From Janthinobacterium rivuli (GTDB taxonomy: Bacteria; Pseudomonadota; Gammaproteobacteria; Burkholderiales; Burkholderiaceae_D), in assembly GCF_029690045.1 (NCBI RefSeq), contig NZ_CP121464.1, forward strand, positions 2,852,001-2,916,000: a stretch of 64,000 bases of DNA, written 5' to 3'. A program made the translations under genes and the position numbers. A model generated the notes under the pieces. It had not been told where the DNA came from. It did no database searches and worked only from the letters and a program-made list of their open reading frames with translations. This document shows, in pieces, positions 45,104 through 53,769 of this stretch (position 1 is its first letter; each line of letters starts with the position of its first letter).

Positions 45104-45982
45104 TTATTTGGCGCGGCGGCGCTTCGATGGTTTCGCCGGCGCCTTCTTGTGCCGGCTGACGGAGGCGCGCATCACTTTCGGCTCTTCGATGCCGTTCTCG
45201 GCCGCCAGCATGCGGCGGATGTTGACGGCGTCCATGGCGCGCACGGAATTGGCGCGCGCGTTGAGCAGGATCATGGTGGCGAACTTGCCGGCCGACTTGA
45301 TGCGCATGATCAGGCAGCGGCCCGCCTCATTCGTGTAGCCCGTCTTCGACAGGCCGATATCCCAGCCCTTGGCGCCCACCAGGCGGTTCGTGTTGTGGTA
45401 TTCCACGTCGCGGCCCTTGATCTGGATCACGTCCTTCGAGTCCGTGGTGATGCGGCTGATTTCCGGGTAGCGCGAGGCGGCCACGGCCATCTTGACGAGG
45501 TCGGCCGCCGTCGATTGGTTGTTCGGCGACAAGCCCGTCGGCTCTTCGATCACGGTCTGGCGCATGCCCAGGGCCTTGATCTTGGCGTTGACGGCCACGG
45601 CAAATGCCGTCGGGCCACCGGGGAAGGTGCGCGCCAGCGAGGCGGCGGCGCGGTTGTCGGATGACATCAGCGCCAGTTGCAGCACGTCGTGGCGGCTCAG
45701 GGTGGCGCCCACGGGCACGCGCGAGGTGCTGTGCTTCAAGGTGTCGACATCCTCGCGGTCGATGCTGATCTCTTCCTGCATATTCGCCTTGGAATCGAGC
45801 ACGACCATGGCCGTCATGAGTTTGGTCAGCGAGGCGATGGGTACCACCACGTTGGAATTTTTTTCAAGCAAGACTTTGCCTGTGCCGTCTTCGACCACCA
45901 GTATCGACTGGGAACCGAAGGGCACGGCGATGGCCGCTGTCGAAAGCGTCATCAGCACCGCGGCGAACATTTTTTTGAGCAT
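45104..45982 (-). CDS. pbpG: D-alanyl-D-alanine endopeptidase (PBP7-like, S11 family)
   Basis: 292 residues from the ATG at 45982 (MLKKMFAAVLMTLSTAAIAV signal peptide); further in-frame ATGs at 46018 and 46093 exist but would add a charged N-terminus before the signal. Active-site motifs are complete: SLTK (SxxK, in VVPIASLTKLMTA), SSDN (SxN) and SKTGYT (KTG). It cleaves DD-crosslinks in peptidoglycan in the periplasm. The C-terminus ends in a very basic tail (RHKKAPAKPSKRRRAK), possibly for wall binding. Stops face the EamA gene with no gap. Confidence 0.9.
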   Translation of the reverse strand: MLKKMFAAVLMTLSTAAIAVPFGSQSILVVEDGTGKVLLEKNSNVVVPIASLTKLMTAMVVLDSKANMQEEISIDREDVDTLKHSTSRVPVGATLSRHDVLQLALMSSDNRAAASLARTFPGGPTAFAVAVNAKIKALGMRQTVIEEPTGLSPNNQSTAADLVKMAVAASRYPEISRITTDSKDVIQIKGRDVEYHNTNRLVGAKGWDIGLSKTGYTNEAGRCLIMRIKSAGKFATMILLNARANSVRAMDAVNIRRMLAAENGIEEPKVMRASVSRHKKAPAKPSKRRRAK

Positions 45983-46398
45983 GGGATTGTATGTGGGAAA
46001 GCAGTTTTGGGGCGCCATCGTGGGCGCTGCGCGCAAATCCGGAAACGGGCCGCGCGGGGACGCGGCGTGTATCTCGGAGGCAATATTTGCCAAGCTTAAA
46101 CAATACCATTAAAGATCAAGCGATGTCTACGGTACAGGCCCGCGACAAGCGGCGTTGCGGCCAATTTGGCAAATAATTGAGGCTAATCTTGCCGTAGTGA
46201 AAATTGTTGCGCGATTATTGATTTCGTCTTGGAAACTTCGTATTATTTCAGCAATATTGGCAGCGCGAGTCCGGCAGGCGCCGTGCGCTTCGTCGTTGAT
46301 GCCTGCCGCTTCGTGCTTCGTCGCCCCGCGCTATGCCCTGTACCAAGGGCGCCGTAGACTGCGTTCATGCCTGATTGAGACGACAAGGAGAACGCAGC
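45983..46398. other. Intergenic region between pbpG and the LytS-like kinase
   Basis: About 415 bases. The part from about 46090 to 46260 is AT-richer and must hold the promoters of the two divergent genes; the part at 46260-46380 is GC-rich. I see no credible reading frame, RNA gene or long repeat here. Confidence 0.5.
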
Positions 46399-47643
46399 AT
46401 GTGGAAAAAATTTGCCGGATGGTATCGCTGTTACGACGATGAAACCCTCAGGGTGCTTGCGCATCCGGACACGGCGGCCCAGGTCCCGCAGGGCTGGCGG
46501 CGCTGGGTGGCGTTGCGGCTCGTGACTTTGACGCCGATCGAGCGCCAGCAATTCCACGCCTTCATGCTCAAGTACCGGGGCGCTGGCTTTTACCTGGCGG
46601 CGGCCAGGCTGGTGCTGTTGTTCAGCATCATCGGCGTCGTGCTGCATCTGCTGCTGCCCGACAAGGTGGGCTGGACCAAGGCCGTGGTGCTCAGCAATGT
46701 GTTGGGCCTGGCGATGGCCTGGGGCGTGCTGGGGGTCTGGTTCAATTACCGCAAGCTGGCGCAAAAGAAGTTCAAGACGCTGCTGTTGCTACTGCTGGTG
46801 CCGGCCCTGGGCGGTGTGGCGATCGGTGTGCTGCGCGCCATGCTGGAAGGTCATGCTTCCATCGGCGTGGCCATTGAGCGCGGCGCGCGCGTGGGCGGCT
46901 GGGCCGCGCTCACTGCCGGGCTGGTCTACATGGTGCCGATGACCATCGTTGTTCTGTGGCGCAACCGCCAGTACGAAGCGCTGGCCCTGCAGCTGCAGCA
47001 GGATGCCGAGCGCGACCGTCTGGCGCGCGAACTGAGCGAATCGCAGCTGCGTTTGCTGCGCGCGCAGATCGAACCGCATTTCCTGTTCAACACCCTGGGC
47101 GCCGTGCAGCAGCTGGCCGAGCAGGGCGCCAGCGGGGCGGCGCAGGCGGCCGCGCTGACGGCCAACCTGATCGCCTTCTTGCGCGCCAGCCTGGCCGAGA
47201 TGCGCGCCGACCAGGTGCCCCTGCAAACGGAATTTGACGTCGTGCAAGCGTATCTGCAAGTGATGCAGGTACGCATGGGCGCGCGCCTTTCCTTCCGCCT
47301 CGGCTTGCCGCCCGGCCTGGCGCAGATACAGGTGCCCAGCATGATCTTGCTGACCCTGGTGGAAAACGCCATCAAGCATGGCATCGAGCCATCGCTGCGG
47401 GGTGGCGAGATCGTCGTCTCGGCCCTGCTCGATGCGGACGGCGCCATGCGCTTGCGCGTGCAGGATACCGGTGTGGGCCTGGGCGCCGCGAGTGCGCCCG
47501 GAGGCGGCCTGGGCCTGGAAAATGTGCGCCGCCGGCTGCAGCTGGCCGCGGCCGCTGCCAGCCTGCATGTGCAAAATGGCGAGGAGGAGGGCGTGCTCGC
47601 CGAGATCGTATTGCCGATGACTACCAAGGAACTTGCCGCATGA
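46399..47643 (+). CDS. LytS/AlgZ-type sensor histidine kinase
   Basis: 414 residues; AAGGAG stands 8 bases before the ATG. Several hydrophobic segments between about residues 65 and 195, then the His_kinase domain with phospho-acceptor His227 in QIEPHFLFNTLGAVQQ and HATPase motifs LVENAIKHGIEP and GGLGLENVRRRLQL. Its stop overlaps the LytTR regulator start (ATGA), so the two form one two-component system. The stimulus is unknown; this class often controls cell-envelope or exopolysaccharide functions. Confidence 0.88.
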   Translation: MWKKFAGWYRCYDDETLRVLAHPDTAAQVPQGWRRWVALRLVTLTPIERQQFHAFMLKYRGAGFYLAAARLVLLFSIIGVVLHLLLPDKVGWTKAVVLSNVLGLAMAWGVLGVWFNYRKLAQKKFKTLLLLLLVPALGGVAIGVLRAMLEGHASIGVAIERGARVGGWAALTAGLVYMVPMTIVVLWRNRQYEALALQLQQDAERDRLARELSESQLRLLRAQIEPHFLFNTLGAVQQLAEQGASGAAQAAALTANLIAFLRASLAEMRADQVPLQTEFDVVQAYLQVMQVRMGARLSFRLGLPPGLAQIQVPSMILLTLVENAIKHGIEPSLRGGEIVVSALLDADGAMRLRVQDTGVGLGAASAPGGGLGLENVRRRLQLAAAAASLHVQNGEEEGVLAEIVLPMTTKELAA

Positions 47644-48389
47644 ATACCACCATCCTGATCGCCGAAGACGAGCCCCTGATGCGCGAACGCCTGCAAACGA
47701 TGCTGGCGCTGGCCTGGCCCGAGGCGCGCATCGTGCTGGTGGCGGAAAACGGTAACGACGCCTGGGACGGTTTCCTCGAGCATGAGCCGGACGTGGTCTT
47801 CCTCGACATCCGCATGCCTGGCCTGTCGGGCTTGGAAGTGGCCGAGCGCATCGGCAGCCGGGCGCACGTGGTATTTGTCACCGCATATGACCAGTATGCC
47901 GTCGATGCCTTCGACGCGGGCGCCGTCGATTATCTGTTGAAGCCCGTGCAGGCCGAACGCCTGCAGCGGGCGCTGGCCCGGCTGCGCGACAAGCTCGGCG
48001 CCCAGCCGGCCGATATGGCCAATTTATTGCAATCACTGCGCGCCGCCTTGCCGGCGCCGCCGCGCGAAAAACTGAAATGGATCAGGGCCAGCGTGGGCAA
48101 GCAGATCCGTTTGATCGACATCAACGACGTGCTGTTCTTCCAGGCCGACACCAAGTACACGCGCGTGGTGCTGGCCGGCTCGGAAGCGCTGGTGCGCACG
48201 CCGCTCAAGGATTTATTGGGCGGCCTCGATCCGGAACAGTTCTGGCAAATCCACCGTGGCACCATGGTCAACGTGAAAGCCATCGAAGCGGCCGAACGCA
48301 TCGATGCCGAGCGCATGCAGGTGTTGCTGCGCGGCAGCACGGAAAAGTTGCCCGTTAGTCGCACGTTTACGTATTTATTCAGAGATTGA
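47640..48389 (+). CDS. LytTR-family response regulator
   Basis: 249 residues. Receiver domain with phospho-acceptor Asp56 (DVVFLDIRMPGLSG) and conserved VVFVTAYDQYAVDAFDAGAV and YLLKPV; C-terminal LytTR DNA-binding domain (KQIRLIDINDVLFFQADTKY, EQFWQIHRGTMVNVKAIEA). Paired by ATGA overlap with the kinase. LytTR regulators bind two direct repeats and often control only one or a few genes, possibly including the DsrE-like gene that follows 43 bases later. Confidence 0.9.
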   Translation: MNTTILIAEDEPLMRERLQTMLALAWPEARIVLVAENGNDAWDGFLEHEPDVVFLDIRMPGLSGLEVAERIGSRAHVVFVTAYDQYAVDAFDAGAVDYLLKPVQAERLQRALARLRDKLGAQPADMANLLQSLRAALPAPPREKLKWIRASVGKQIRLIDINDVLFFQADTKYTRVVLAGSEALVRTPLKDLLGGLDPEQFWQIHRGTMVNVKAIEAAERIDAERMQVLLRGSTEKLPVSRTFTYLFRD

Positions 48390-48432
48390 TATGATGGCAA
48401 TGTTTTTAATCTGCCACTGAAATGGACATCTC

Positions 48433-48861
48433 ATGACAATCTTGCGCCGCTGGTTCTCCGCCATCCTTCTTTCCTTGCTCGCTTGCACCGCCGCCACGGC
48501 AGCGCAGAAGGAGGAAAAGGTGGTGTATCACGTCAATGACGCCAGCAATGCCACGGCTGCGCTGAAAAACATCCGCAATCACCTGGACGCCAGCCCCCAA
48601 GCCACCATCGTGCTCGTCGCGCACGGCCCCGGCATCGATTTTCTGCTCGATGGCGCCATCGACAAGAATGGCAATCCGTATGATGCAGTGGTGCGCGAGC
48701 TGGCCAAGCGTGGCGTGAGCTTTCGCGTCTGCAATAACACCTTGCAAGGACGCAACATCGACCGCCAGCGCGTGCTGCCCGAAGCCATCATCGTACCCTC
48801 GGGCGTTGCCGAGTTGAGCCGCTTGCAGTGGCAGGAAGGGTATGCGTATATCAAGCCCTGA
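48433..48861 (+). CDS. Exported DsrE-family protein
   Basis: 142 residues. Signal peptide (ILRRWFSAILLSLLACTAAT, then AQKEEK) followed by a DsrE/DsrF-like fold: VVYHVNDASNATAALKNIRN, TIVLVAHGPGIDFLLDGA, GVSFRVCNNTL with a Cys at the usual active position, and VPSGVAELSRLQWQEGYAYI. Family members handle sulfur or act as small periplasmic proteins of unknown role. It follows a LytS/LytTR pair on the same strand. Confidence 0.78.
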   Translation: MTILRRWFSAILLSLLACTAATAAQKEEKVVYHVNDASNATAALKNIRNHLDASPQATIVLVAHGPGIDFLLDGAIDKNGNPYDAVVRELAKRGVSFRVCNNTLQGRNIDRQRVLPEAIIVPSGVAELSRLQWQEGYAYIKP

Positions 48862-48866
48862 TGCAA

Positions 48867-48904
48867 ACGCCGCGCCGCTGCCGGATGGCAAGGGGGCGCG
48901 GCGT
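48867..48904. terminator. Long hairpin between convergent DsrE and mop genes
   Basis: ACGCCGCGCC pairs with GGCGCGGCGT (10 bp), with an inner TGCC/GGCA stem. It fills the 60-base gap between two convergent genes. No long T-run, so it may act as a two-way barrier rather than a classic terminator. Confidence 0.55.
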
Positions 48905-48921
48905 CAGTGGGCGGATAACGC

Positions 48922-49140
48922 TTACTGGATCTTGGCGATCGACACTTCCGTCGATTTCACCAGCGCGATGACTTCGCTGCCCACTTTCAGGTCCAGATCC
49001 TTGATCGAGCGCGAGGTGATGACCGAGGTGACGATGCCGTGCGGCGTTTCCACGTCCACTTCCGACACCACGGGGCCAAAGATGATTTCCTTGATCTTGC
49101 CGCGAAACTGGTTGCGTACATTCACTTCCGAGATAGCCAT
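48922..49140 (-). CDS. mop: Molbindin (single Mop/TOBE domain)
   Basis: 72 residues from the ATG at 49140 with AAAGGAAAT as ribosome-binding site; upstream codons are excluded. Sequence MAISEVNVRNQFRGKIKEI, VVSEVDVETPHGIVTSVITS and DLKVGSEVIALVKSTEVSI is the complete Mop fold. It binds molybdate (or tungstate) as an oligomer in the cytoplasm. It supports molybdoenzymes such as nitrate reductase; monocistronic here, with an IS element upstream. Confidence 0.9.
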   Translation of the reverse strand: MAISEVNVRNQFRGKIKEIIFGPVVSEVDVETPHGIVTSVITSRSIKDLDLKVGSEVIALVKSTEVSIAKIQ

Positions 49141-49310
49141 GATATTTCCTTTGTTCCCGTAATACGCCATGCGGCGCGACAAGGCCAGAGTACGGCGCGC
49201 GCGGAGTTTTGACCACGAATCGATGCGCATATCGATATGCGCAAACAGGCGCGGACATGAAAAAACCGGGACAAATGAACTGACCCCAGATAGTTGGACG
49301 GTTTAGTTTG

Positions 49311-50120
49311 CTAGGTTACCCAGGGCTGAGTTCTGTATTGCACGGGACTCAGCCCTTTTAGCTTGAGCTTGATGCGGTCGTGATTATAGTAGTGGATGTA
49401 CTTTTTGATGCCGCGTTGTAGTTCATCGACGCTGCCGAACTTGTTCAGATAGAAGAACTCTGTCTTGAGCACCGCGAAGAAGCTTTCCATGGCCGCATTG
49501 TCAAGACAGTTCCCTTTACGCGACATGCTCTGCACCACTTTTTTTTCTTGTAATGCACGCTGATAAGCCGACATTCGGTATTGCCAGCCTTGATCCGAAT
49601 GCATGATGGGCCTCTCATCGTGCTTGAGCTTTTTCAAAGCCTTCCTGAGCATGCTGCCAACCAATGCGAACTCTGGATGCCTTGAGGTCTCAAATGCAAT
49701 GATTTCGCCGTTGTACAAATCCATGACCGGCGAGAGGTACAGCTTCTCGCCGCGCACCTTGAACTCCGTCACATCCGTCACCCATTTTTGATTGGCGCCA
49801 TTGGCCTCGAAGCATCGCTTCAGGATATGCGGCGCTGCTTGTCCGACCTCTCCTTTGTACGACCGATACTTTTTGGGCCGTACCAGCGACTTGAGGCCGA
49901 GCTTGCGCATCAGGCTTTGAACAGTTTTGTGGTTGACCTTCTCGCCCAATTGTCTGATGGCCAAAGTGATGCGCCGGTAACCATACCGCCCCTTGTGGCG
50001 AGCATAGATGGCAGCGATCTGCTTCTTCAGTCCTGCATATTTGTCGCATGCCTGGGCCGCTTTCTGCTGATAGTAGAAAGTACTGCGTGGCATGCCAGCG
50101 AGCTCAAGCAATGCGCTCAA
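49311..50120 (-). CDS. IS3-family transposase OrfB (DDE integrase domain)
   Basis: 269 residues from a TTG; the frame is open further upstream as far as the OrfA frameshift site. HTH_21-type start (YGYRRITLAIRQLG) and rve integrase core: Asp in QKWVTDVTEFKVRG, Asp in MHSDQGWQYRMS, Glu in NCLDNAAMESFFAVLKTE, giving the DD(35)E triad. It should be made as an OrfAB fusion by -1 frameshifting. No damage seen, so possibly active. Confidence 0.92.
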   Translation of the reverse strand: MSALLELAGMPRSTFYYQQKAAQACDKYAGLKKQIAAIYARHKGRYGYRRITLAIRQLGEKVNHKTVQSLMRKLGLKSLVRPKKYRSYKGEVGQAAPHILKRCFEANGANQKWVTDVTEFKVRGEKLYLSPVMDLYNGEIIAFETSRHPEFALVGSMLRKALKKLKHDERPIMHSDQGWQYRMSAYQRALQEKKVVQSMSRKGNCLDNAAMESFFAVLKTEFFYLNKFGSVDELQRGIKKYIHYYNHDRIKLKLKGLSPVQYRTQPWVT

Positions 50121-50146
50121 CGGGAAATACGGCCTTAGCTCAGTGA

Positions 50147-50683
50147 CTACTTGCGTTTTTTGCGCGTTGTCGTACTCTGCCGCTTCTGCGCTTGAGCTAA
50201 GGCTTCTAACTTTTTTAGGTAAGCTACCTCCATGCGCAATTGGTTTACCTCGGCGACCAATTCGTCGTGGGTGCGTTCTGCGGGATCCGGAAGGGATTCG
50301 GACGGCTCTGTAGGTGATGGTAAGGGCATTTGCTTGGGCTTTCCACGTTTGCGTGGAATCAGGGCTTCTAGACCCCCGCTATGATAGCAGCGCTCCCAAT
50401 GACTGATGATGCCGCGATTGCGGATATTGAATAGCGCGGCGACCTGCCAGCAAGACAAATCAGCGGCCCACATATGCTGCAACACAGAGAGCTTGAACTC
50501 TGCACTGTAATGGCTGAACTTTTTTACCAGGCCGCCAATGCCATGCGCTGCATGCAATTTAATCCACAATCTCACAGTTGAATGATGAAGATTGTGCTTG
50601 TCAGCAATCTGTTTATACCCCACAGAACCGGACAAATATTGCTGGATAATGCTGAGCTTAAATTGCTCACTGTACTTCGACAT
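50147..50683 (-). CDS. IS3-family transposase OrfA (helix-turn-helix)
   Basis: 178 residues from the ATG at 50683. Two helix-turn-helix units typical of IS150 OrfA (SGSVGYKQIADKHNLHHSTV and WQVAALFNIRNRGIISHWE) and a C-terminal leucine-zipper-like helix (HDELVAEVNQLRMEVAYLKK). An A6 run at 50161-50156, just before the stop, is the likely -1 slippage site joining OrfA to OrfB. Confidence 0.9.
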   Translation of the reverse strand: MSKYSEQFKLSIIQQYLSGSVGYKQIADKHNLHHSTVRLWIKLHAAHGIGGLVKKFSHYSAEFKLSVLQHMWAADLSCWQVAALFNIRNRGIISHWERCYHSGGLEALIPRKRGKPKQMPLPSPTEPSESLPDPAERTHDELVAEVNQLRMEVAYLKKLEALAQAQKRQSTTTRKKRK

Positions 50684-50758
50684 GAAAAACCCCAAAAGTT
50701 GGTGTCCAACTTTTGGGGTTCAGTTCACATGTCCCGGTTTTGAGCTGATGCGGCGAAT

Positions 50759-51814
50759 TTACTTCTGATAAATCTTGTCGAACTCGCCGCCATCGTCAAA
50801 GTGTTTCTTTTGCGCCTGTTTCCAGCCGCCAAAGACGTCATCGATGGTGAACAGGGTGATCGGCTTGAAGCTGGCCGCGTATTTCTTGGCTACTGTTGCC
50901 GAACGGGGGCGCAAATAGTGCTTGGCGACCAGTTCCTGGCCTGCTTCCGAGTACAGGTATTGCAGGTAGGCCGTGGCTTCCTTGCGGACGCCGCGGCGGT
51001 CCACGACCTTGTCGACGACGGCCACCGGCGACTCGGCCAGGATCGAGATGCTTGGATACACCACTTCAAAGTTGTCGCCGAACTCGGCGCGCACCAGTTG
51101 CACTTCATTTTCAAACGTCACCAGCACGTCGCCGATTTCACGTTGCGTGAAGGTGGTGGTGGCGCCGCGGCCGCCGCCATCGAGCACGGGCACGTTCTTG
51201 AACAGCTTGGTGACGAGGTCGCGCGCCTGCGCTTCGCTGCCGCCTTTTTTCACGGCATAGCCCCAGGCCGCCAGGTAGGTGTAGCGGCCGTTGCCCGAGG
51301 TTTTCGGGTTTGGCACGATGACCTTGATGCCGGGCTTGGCCAGGTCGTCCCAATCCTTGATGTGTTTCGGGTTGCCTTTGCGCACCAGGTACACCATGGT
51401 CGAGTAGAACGGCGCCGCATTGTTCGGGAATTTCTTGGCCCAGTCGGCCACCACGAGGCCGCGGTCGACGAGGATGTCGATGTCATTGGCCTGATTCATC
51501 GTCACGACGGACGCTTCCAGGCCATCGGCGACGGAGCGCGCCTGCTTGCTGGAACCGCCGTGCGATTGCTTGATGGTAATCGTTTCGCCCGTTTTGGCTT
51601 TCCAATCAGCAATAAATGCTGGATTTACATCCTTGAATAGTTCGCGCATCACGTCGTAGGACGCGTTCAGCAAGACCACCGGTTCGGCGGCGCTGGCGGC
51701 CATCGGCAAGCTCATGGCGGCAGCGGAAGCGGCCAGGGCGCTGGCCAGGAACCAGCGGCGCGAGCGTTGGGTGAGCGCTGCTGCGGCAGTCGATACGGCG
51801 TTGGAATGGGTCAT
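50759..51814 (-). CDS. sbp: Sulfate ABC transporter substrate-binding protein
   Basis: 351 residues. Long N-terminus with SRRWFLASALAASAAAMS resembling a Tat-type signal and cleavage near SAAEP. Mature part is sulfate/thiosulfate-binding: VLLNASYDVMRELFKDVNPA, IKQSHGGSSKQARSVADGL, MNQANDIDILVDRG, KTSGNGRYTYLAAWGYA. It captures sulfate for the CysTWA importer. The usual cysT gene does not follow; an IS3 element begins 15 bases after the stop, so either it is an orphan copy or the operon was separated. Confidence 0.92.
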   Translation of the reverse strand: MTHSNAVSTAAAALTQRSRRWFLASALAASAAAMSLPMAASAAEPVVLLNASYDVMRELFKDVNPAFIADWKAKTGETITIKQSHGGSSKQARSVADGLEASVVTMNQANDIDILVDRGLVVADWAKKFPNNAAPFYSTMVYLVRKGNPKHIKDWDDLAKPGIKVIVPNPKTSGNGRYTYLAAWGYAVKKGGSEAQARDLVTKLFKNVPVLDGGGRGATTTFTQREIGDVLVTFENEVQLVRAEFGDNFEVVYPSISILAESPVAVVDKVVDRRGVRKEATAYLQYLYSEAGQELVAKHYLRPRSATVAKKYAASFKPITLFTIDDVFGGWKQAQKKHFDDGGEFDKIYQK

Positions 51815-52115
51815 GTTGAACTCTTGTTGTGAGAATAGATAGACATAGTCTAAAATTCCGGCCGGAAAAGAAACGAATTTTTCGTAATATGCTTAGATTC
51901 GATTCCCGTTTGCGCTAAAAAACAGATATCGATTTCTGGAAACATTCGTGGGCAAGATGCGCATCAGCACTTAGTCTGCAGGCATCGCGCCATAGGCAAA
52001 ACCGGCCCGTGGCGTGCGGCAAAAAACCCGAAAGCGCCGCTTGGTGTATAGTCGAATCGCACGATACAGGGGTAGAACCGTCTGCATCGGCAACTGGAAT
52101 ATTTTGTGAGCGTAC
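51815..52115. promoter_or_regulatory. Divergent promoter region of sbp and the GNAT gene
   Basis: 301 bases, AT-rich near sbp. It contains a perfect 12-bp palindrome TTCCGGCCGGAA (51856-51867) and, a few bases on, ACGAA-TTT-TTCGT (51873-51885). Either may be an operator for sulfur control, for example by CysB; that is speculation. No reading frame or RNA gene is apparent. Confidence 0.45.
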
Positions 52116-52646
52116 ATGAGTCTTGAAATTCGTATTGCAACATCGACCGACGCTTTCGAGGCGTGCAACGTATTACGACGCTCCATCGTCGAATGCTGCA
52201 GCCTCGATCATCGGGATGATCCGGCCATCCTGGAAGCCTGGCTGGGCAATAAAACACCGCAGATGGTGGCGTGCTGGTTCGCGTCGCCCACCAATTTTTC
52301 GCTGGTCGCAGTCGAGGCGGGAGCCGTGGTCGGCGTCGGCTTGCTGACGCGCGCCGGCAAGCTGGCCCTGTGCTACCTGTTGCCCGAGGCGCAAGGCCGC
52401 GGCGCCGGCAAGGCGCTGGTCGAGCAACTGGAAGCGCAGGCGCGCGAGTGGGGCATCAAGGCCCTGCAACTGCACAGCACGGCCAGCAGCCAGTCCTTTT
52501 TCGTCAAGCAGGGGTATATCGAGGCGGGCAATGTGCGTTCGCCGTATGGCGTGGAAACGATTTTTTGCTGGAAACAGATTGACCCCGCGGGTATCGCCAG
52601 CGGCGACCCCAAGCGCAAGCGCTTTTGCAACTGCAATTCGGCCTGA
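52116..52646 (+). CDS. GNAT-family N-acetyltransferase
   Basis: 176 residues. GNAT fold with N-terminal IRIATSTDAFEACNVLRRSI, NFSLVAVEAGAVVGVGLL, and the acetyl-CoA binding motif A LCYLLPEAQGRGAGKALVEQL (QxxGxG/A form). LQLHSTASSQSFFVKQGYIE is motif B. It transfers an acetyl group to an unknown amine. Its last 20 residues (GDPKRKRFCNCNSA) are outside the fold. Stand-alone gene. Confidence 0.85.
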   Translation: MSLEIRIATSTDAFEACNVLRRSIVECCSLDHRDDPAILEAWLGNKTPQMVACWFASPTNFSLVAVEAGAVVGVGLLTRAGKLALCYLLPEAQGRGAGKALVEQLEAQAREWGIKALQLHSTASSQSFFVKQGYIEAGNVRSPYGVETIFCWKQIDPAGIASGDPKRKRFCNCNSA

Positions 52647-52712
52647 CGCCTATCCTGCACTTTAGGCCGCCCATCCGGCGGCGGGCCATTTCCTCCCTTT
52701 GCATAATTCTCT

Positions 52713-53537
52713 TCAATAACTGATCTGGATATACACGCCTGGTTGCATGCCTTGTTGCGCGCTCTCGTTTGCCAGCAGCAAGGTGCCGCCGGCAAACAGT
52801 TTCAGTTCTCCCGGTGCGAACGCCAGCCACTCCTCGTTTTGCGTCAGCGGATGCGTGGCGATGACGGCGATGCGGTCGTCCAGGTGGTTGTGCTGGCGAA
52901 AGTCGATGCTGCGCTCGCAGTCGATCAGTTGCGCCACGGAAAACGGGTATTCGCGTATCACGTAGTGCAAATGCGTGGAACAGTGGGCAAACAGCAGTTC
53001 GCCGTCCGACAGGATGAAATTGAAGGTGCCGTGCGCAGCGATTTCCGTGGCGACCTCGGCGATGGCGGCGCGCAAGGCGGCGCGCGCGGGTTCACCCTGG
53101 GGAAACTGCGTGCGCAAGGTGGCCAGCAGGTGGCAAAAGGCCTGTTCGCTGTCCGTGTCGCCGCTGGCGCGGTAGTGCGCATTGGCGGGCGCGCACCACG
53201 TTTTCAAGTCGCCATTGTGGGCGAAGGACCAGGTCTTGCCCCACAGTTCGCGGGCGAACGGGTGGGTGTTTTCCGGGGCGATGCGGCCCTGCGTGGCCTT
53301 GCGGATGTGCGCGACGATGTTTTTCGCCTTCACAGGATGCCGCTGCACCTGGGCCGCCAGCGGTGAATCGATGGCAGCCAGGTGATCCGTCAGCAGGGTG
53401 CAGCCGCTACTGGAATGATAGGCGATGCCCCAGCCGTCGCGGTGCTCGTCCGTGCGTCCGCCCCGTTCGGCAAAGCCGGCAAAGGAGAAACCCAGCGCGG
53501 CCGGCTTGCTGCTGTTCATTGCGAGTAACTGGCACAT
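52713..53537 (-). CDS. Class II glutamine amidotransferase (YafJ-like)
   Basis: 274 residues. The nucleophile Cys2 follows the initiator Met (MCQLLAMNSSKPAALGFSFA); GRTDEHRDGWGIAYHSS, HIRKATQGRIAPENTHPF and WSFAHNGDLKTW complete the N-terminal-nucleophile hydrolase site. YafJ/EgtC-type stand-alone amidotransferase domain with no synthase partner. EgtC removes glutamate in ergothioneine synthesis, but egtB/D are not here, so the substrate remains open. Confidence 0.88.
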   Translation of the reverse strand: MCQLLAMNSSKPAALGFSFAGFAERGGRTDEHRDGWGIAYHSSSGCTLLTDHLAAIDSPLAAQVQRHPVKAKNIVAHIRKATQGRIAPENTHPFARELWGKTWSFAHNGDLKTWCAPANAHYRASGDTDSEQAFCHLLATLRTQFPQGEPARAALRAAIAEVATEIAAHGTFNFILSDGELLFAHCSTHLHYVIREYPFSVAQLIDCERSIDFRQHNHLDDRIAVIATHPLTQNEEWLAFAPGELKLFAGGTLLLANESAQQGMQPGVYIQISY

Positions 53538-53769
53538 GGCGGCCCTTCCTGATGGTATCGGTACATGAGCACAGTAAAGGCCGGGGCAGGTGGCTGGAAG
53601 GAATGTTTCCGAGTATCGTTATGCGCTGGCCGTCGCACCTCTTATGTGCTGGGCGCATATCAAATGGCGAAACCATTCGTTCTCCTTTGCCTGGCGCTGC
53701 CTTACTCTGCACACTTTGGCGCCGCCTTCCCCATGAGGGCAACTGGCGCAGCCCGATGAAGGAGCATGT

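Larger units (their letters stand above)
49262..50743 (-). mobile_element. IS3-family (IS150-like) insertion sequence
   Basis: About 1.48 kb with two overlapping reading frames on the minus strand. The ends are imperfect inverted repeats: left AAAACCGGGACAAATGAACT..., right (reverse complement) AAAACCGGGACATGTGAACT..., both continuing to AGTTGGAC. I cannot find a clear target-site duplication, so the outer limits may be a few bases off. It lies between mop and sbp, 15 bases after the sbp stop codon. Confidence 0.85.
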
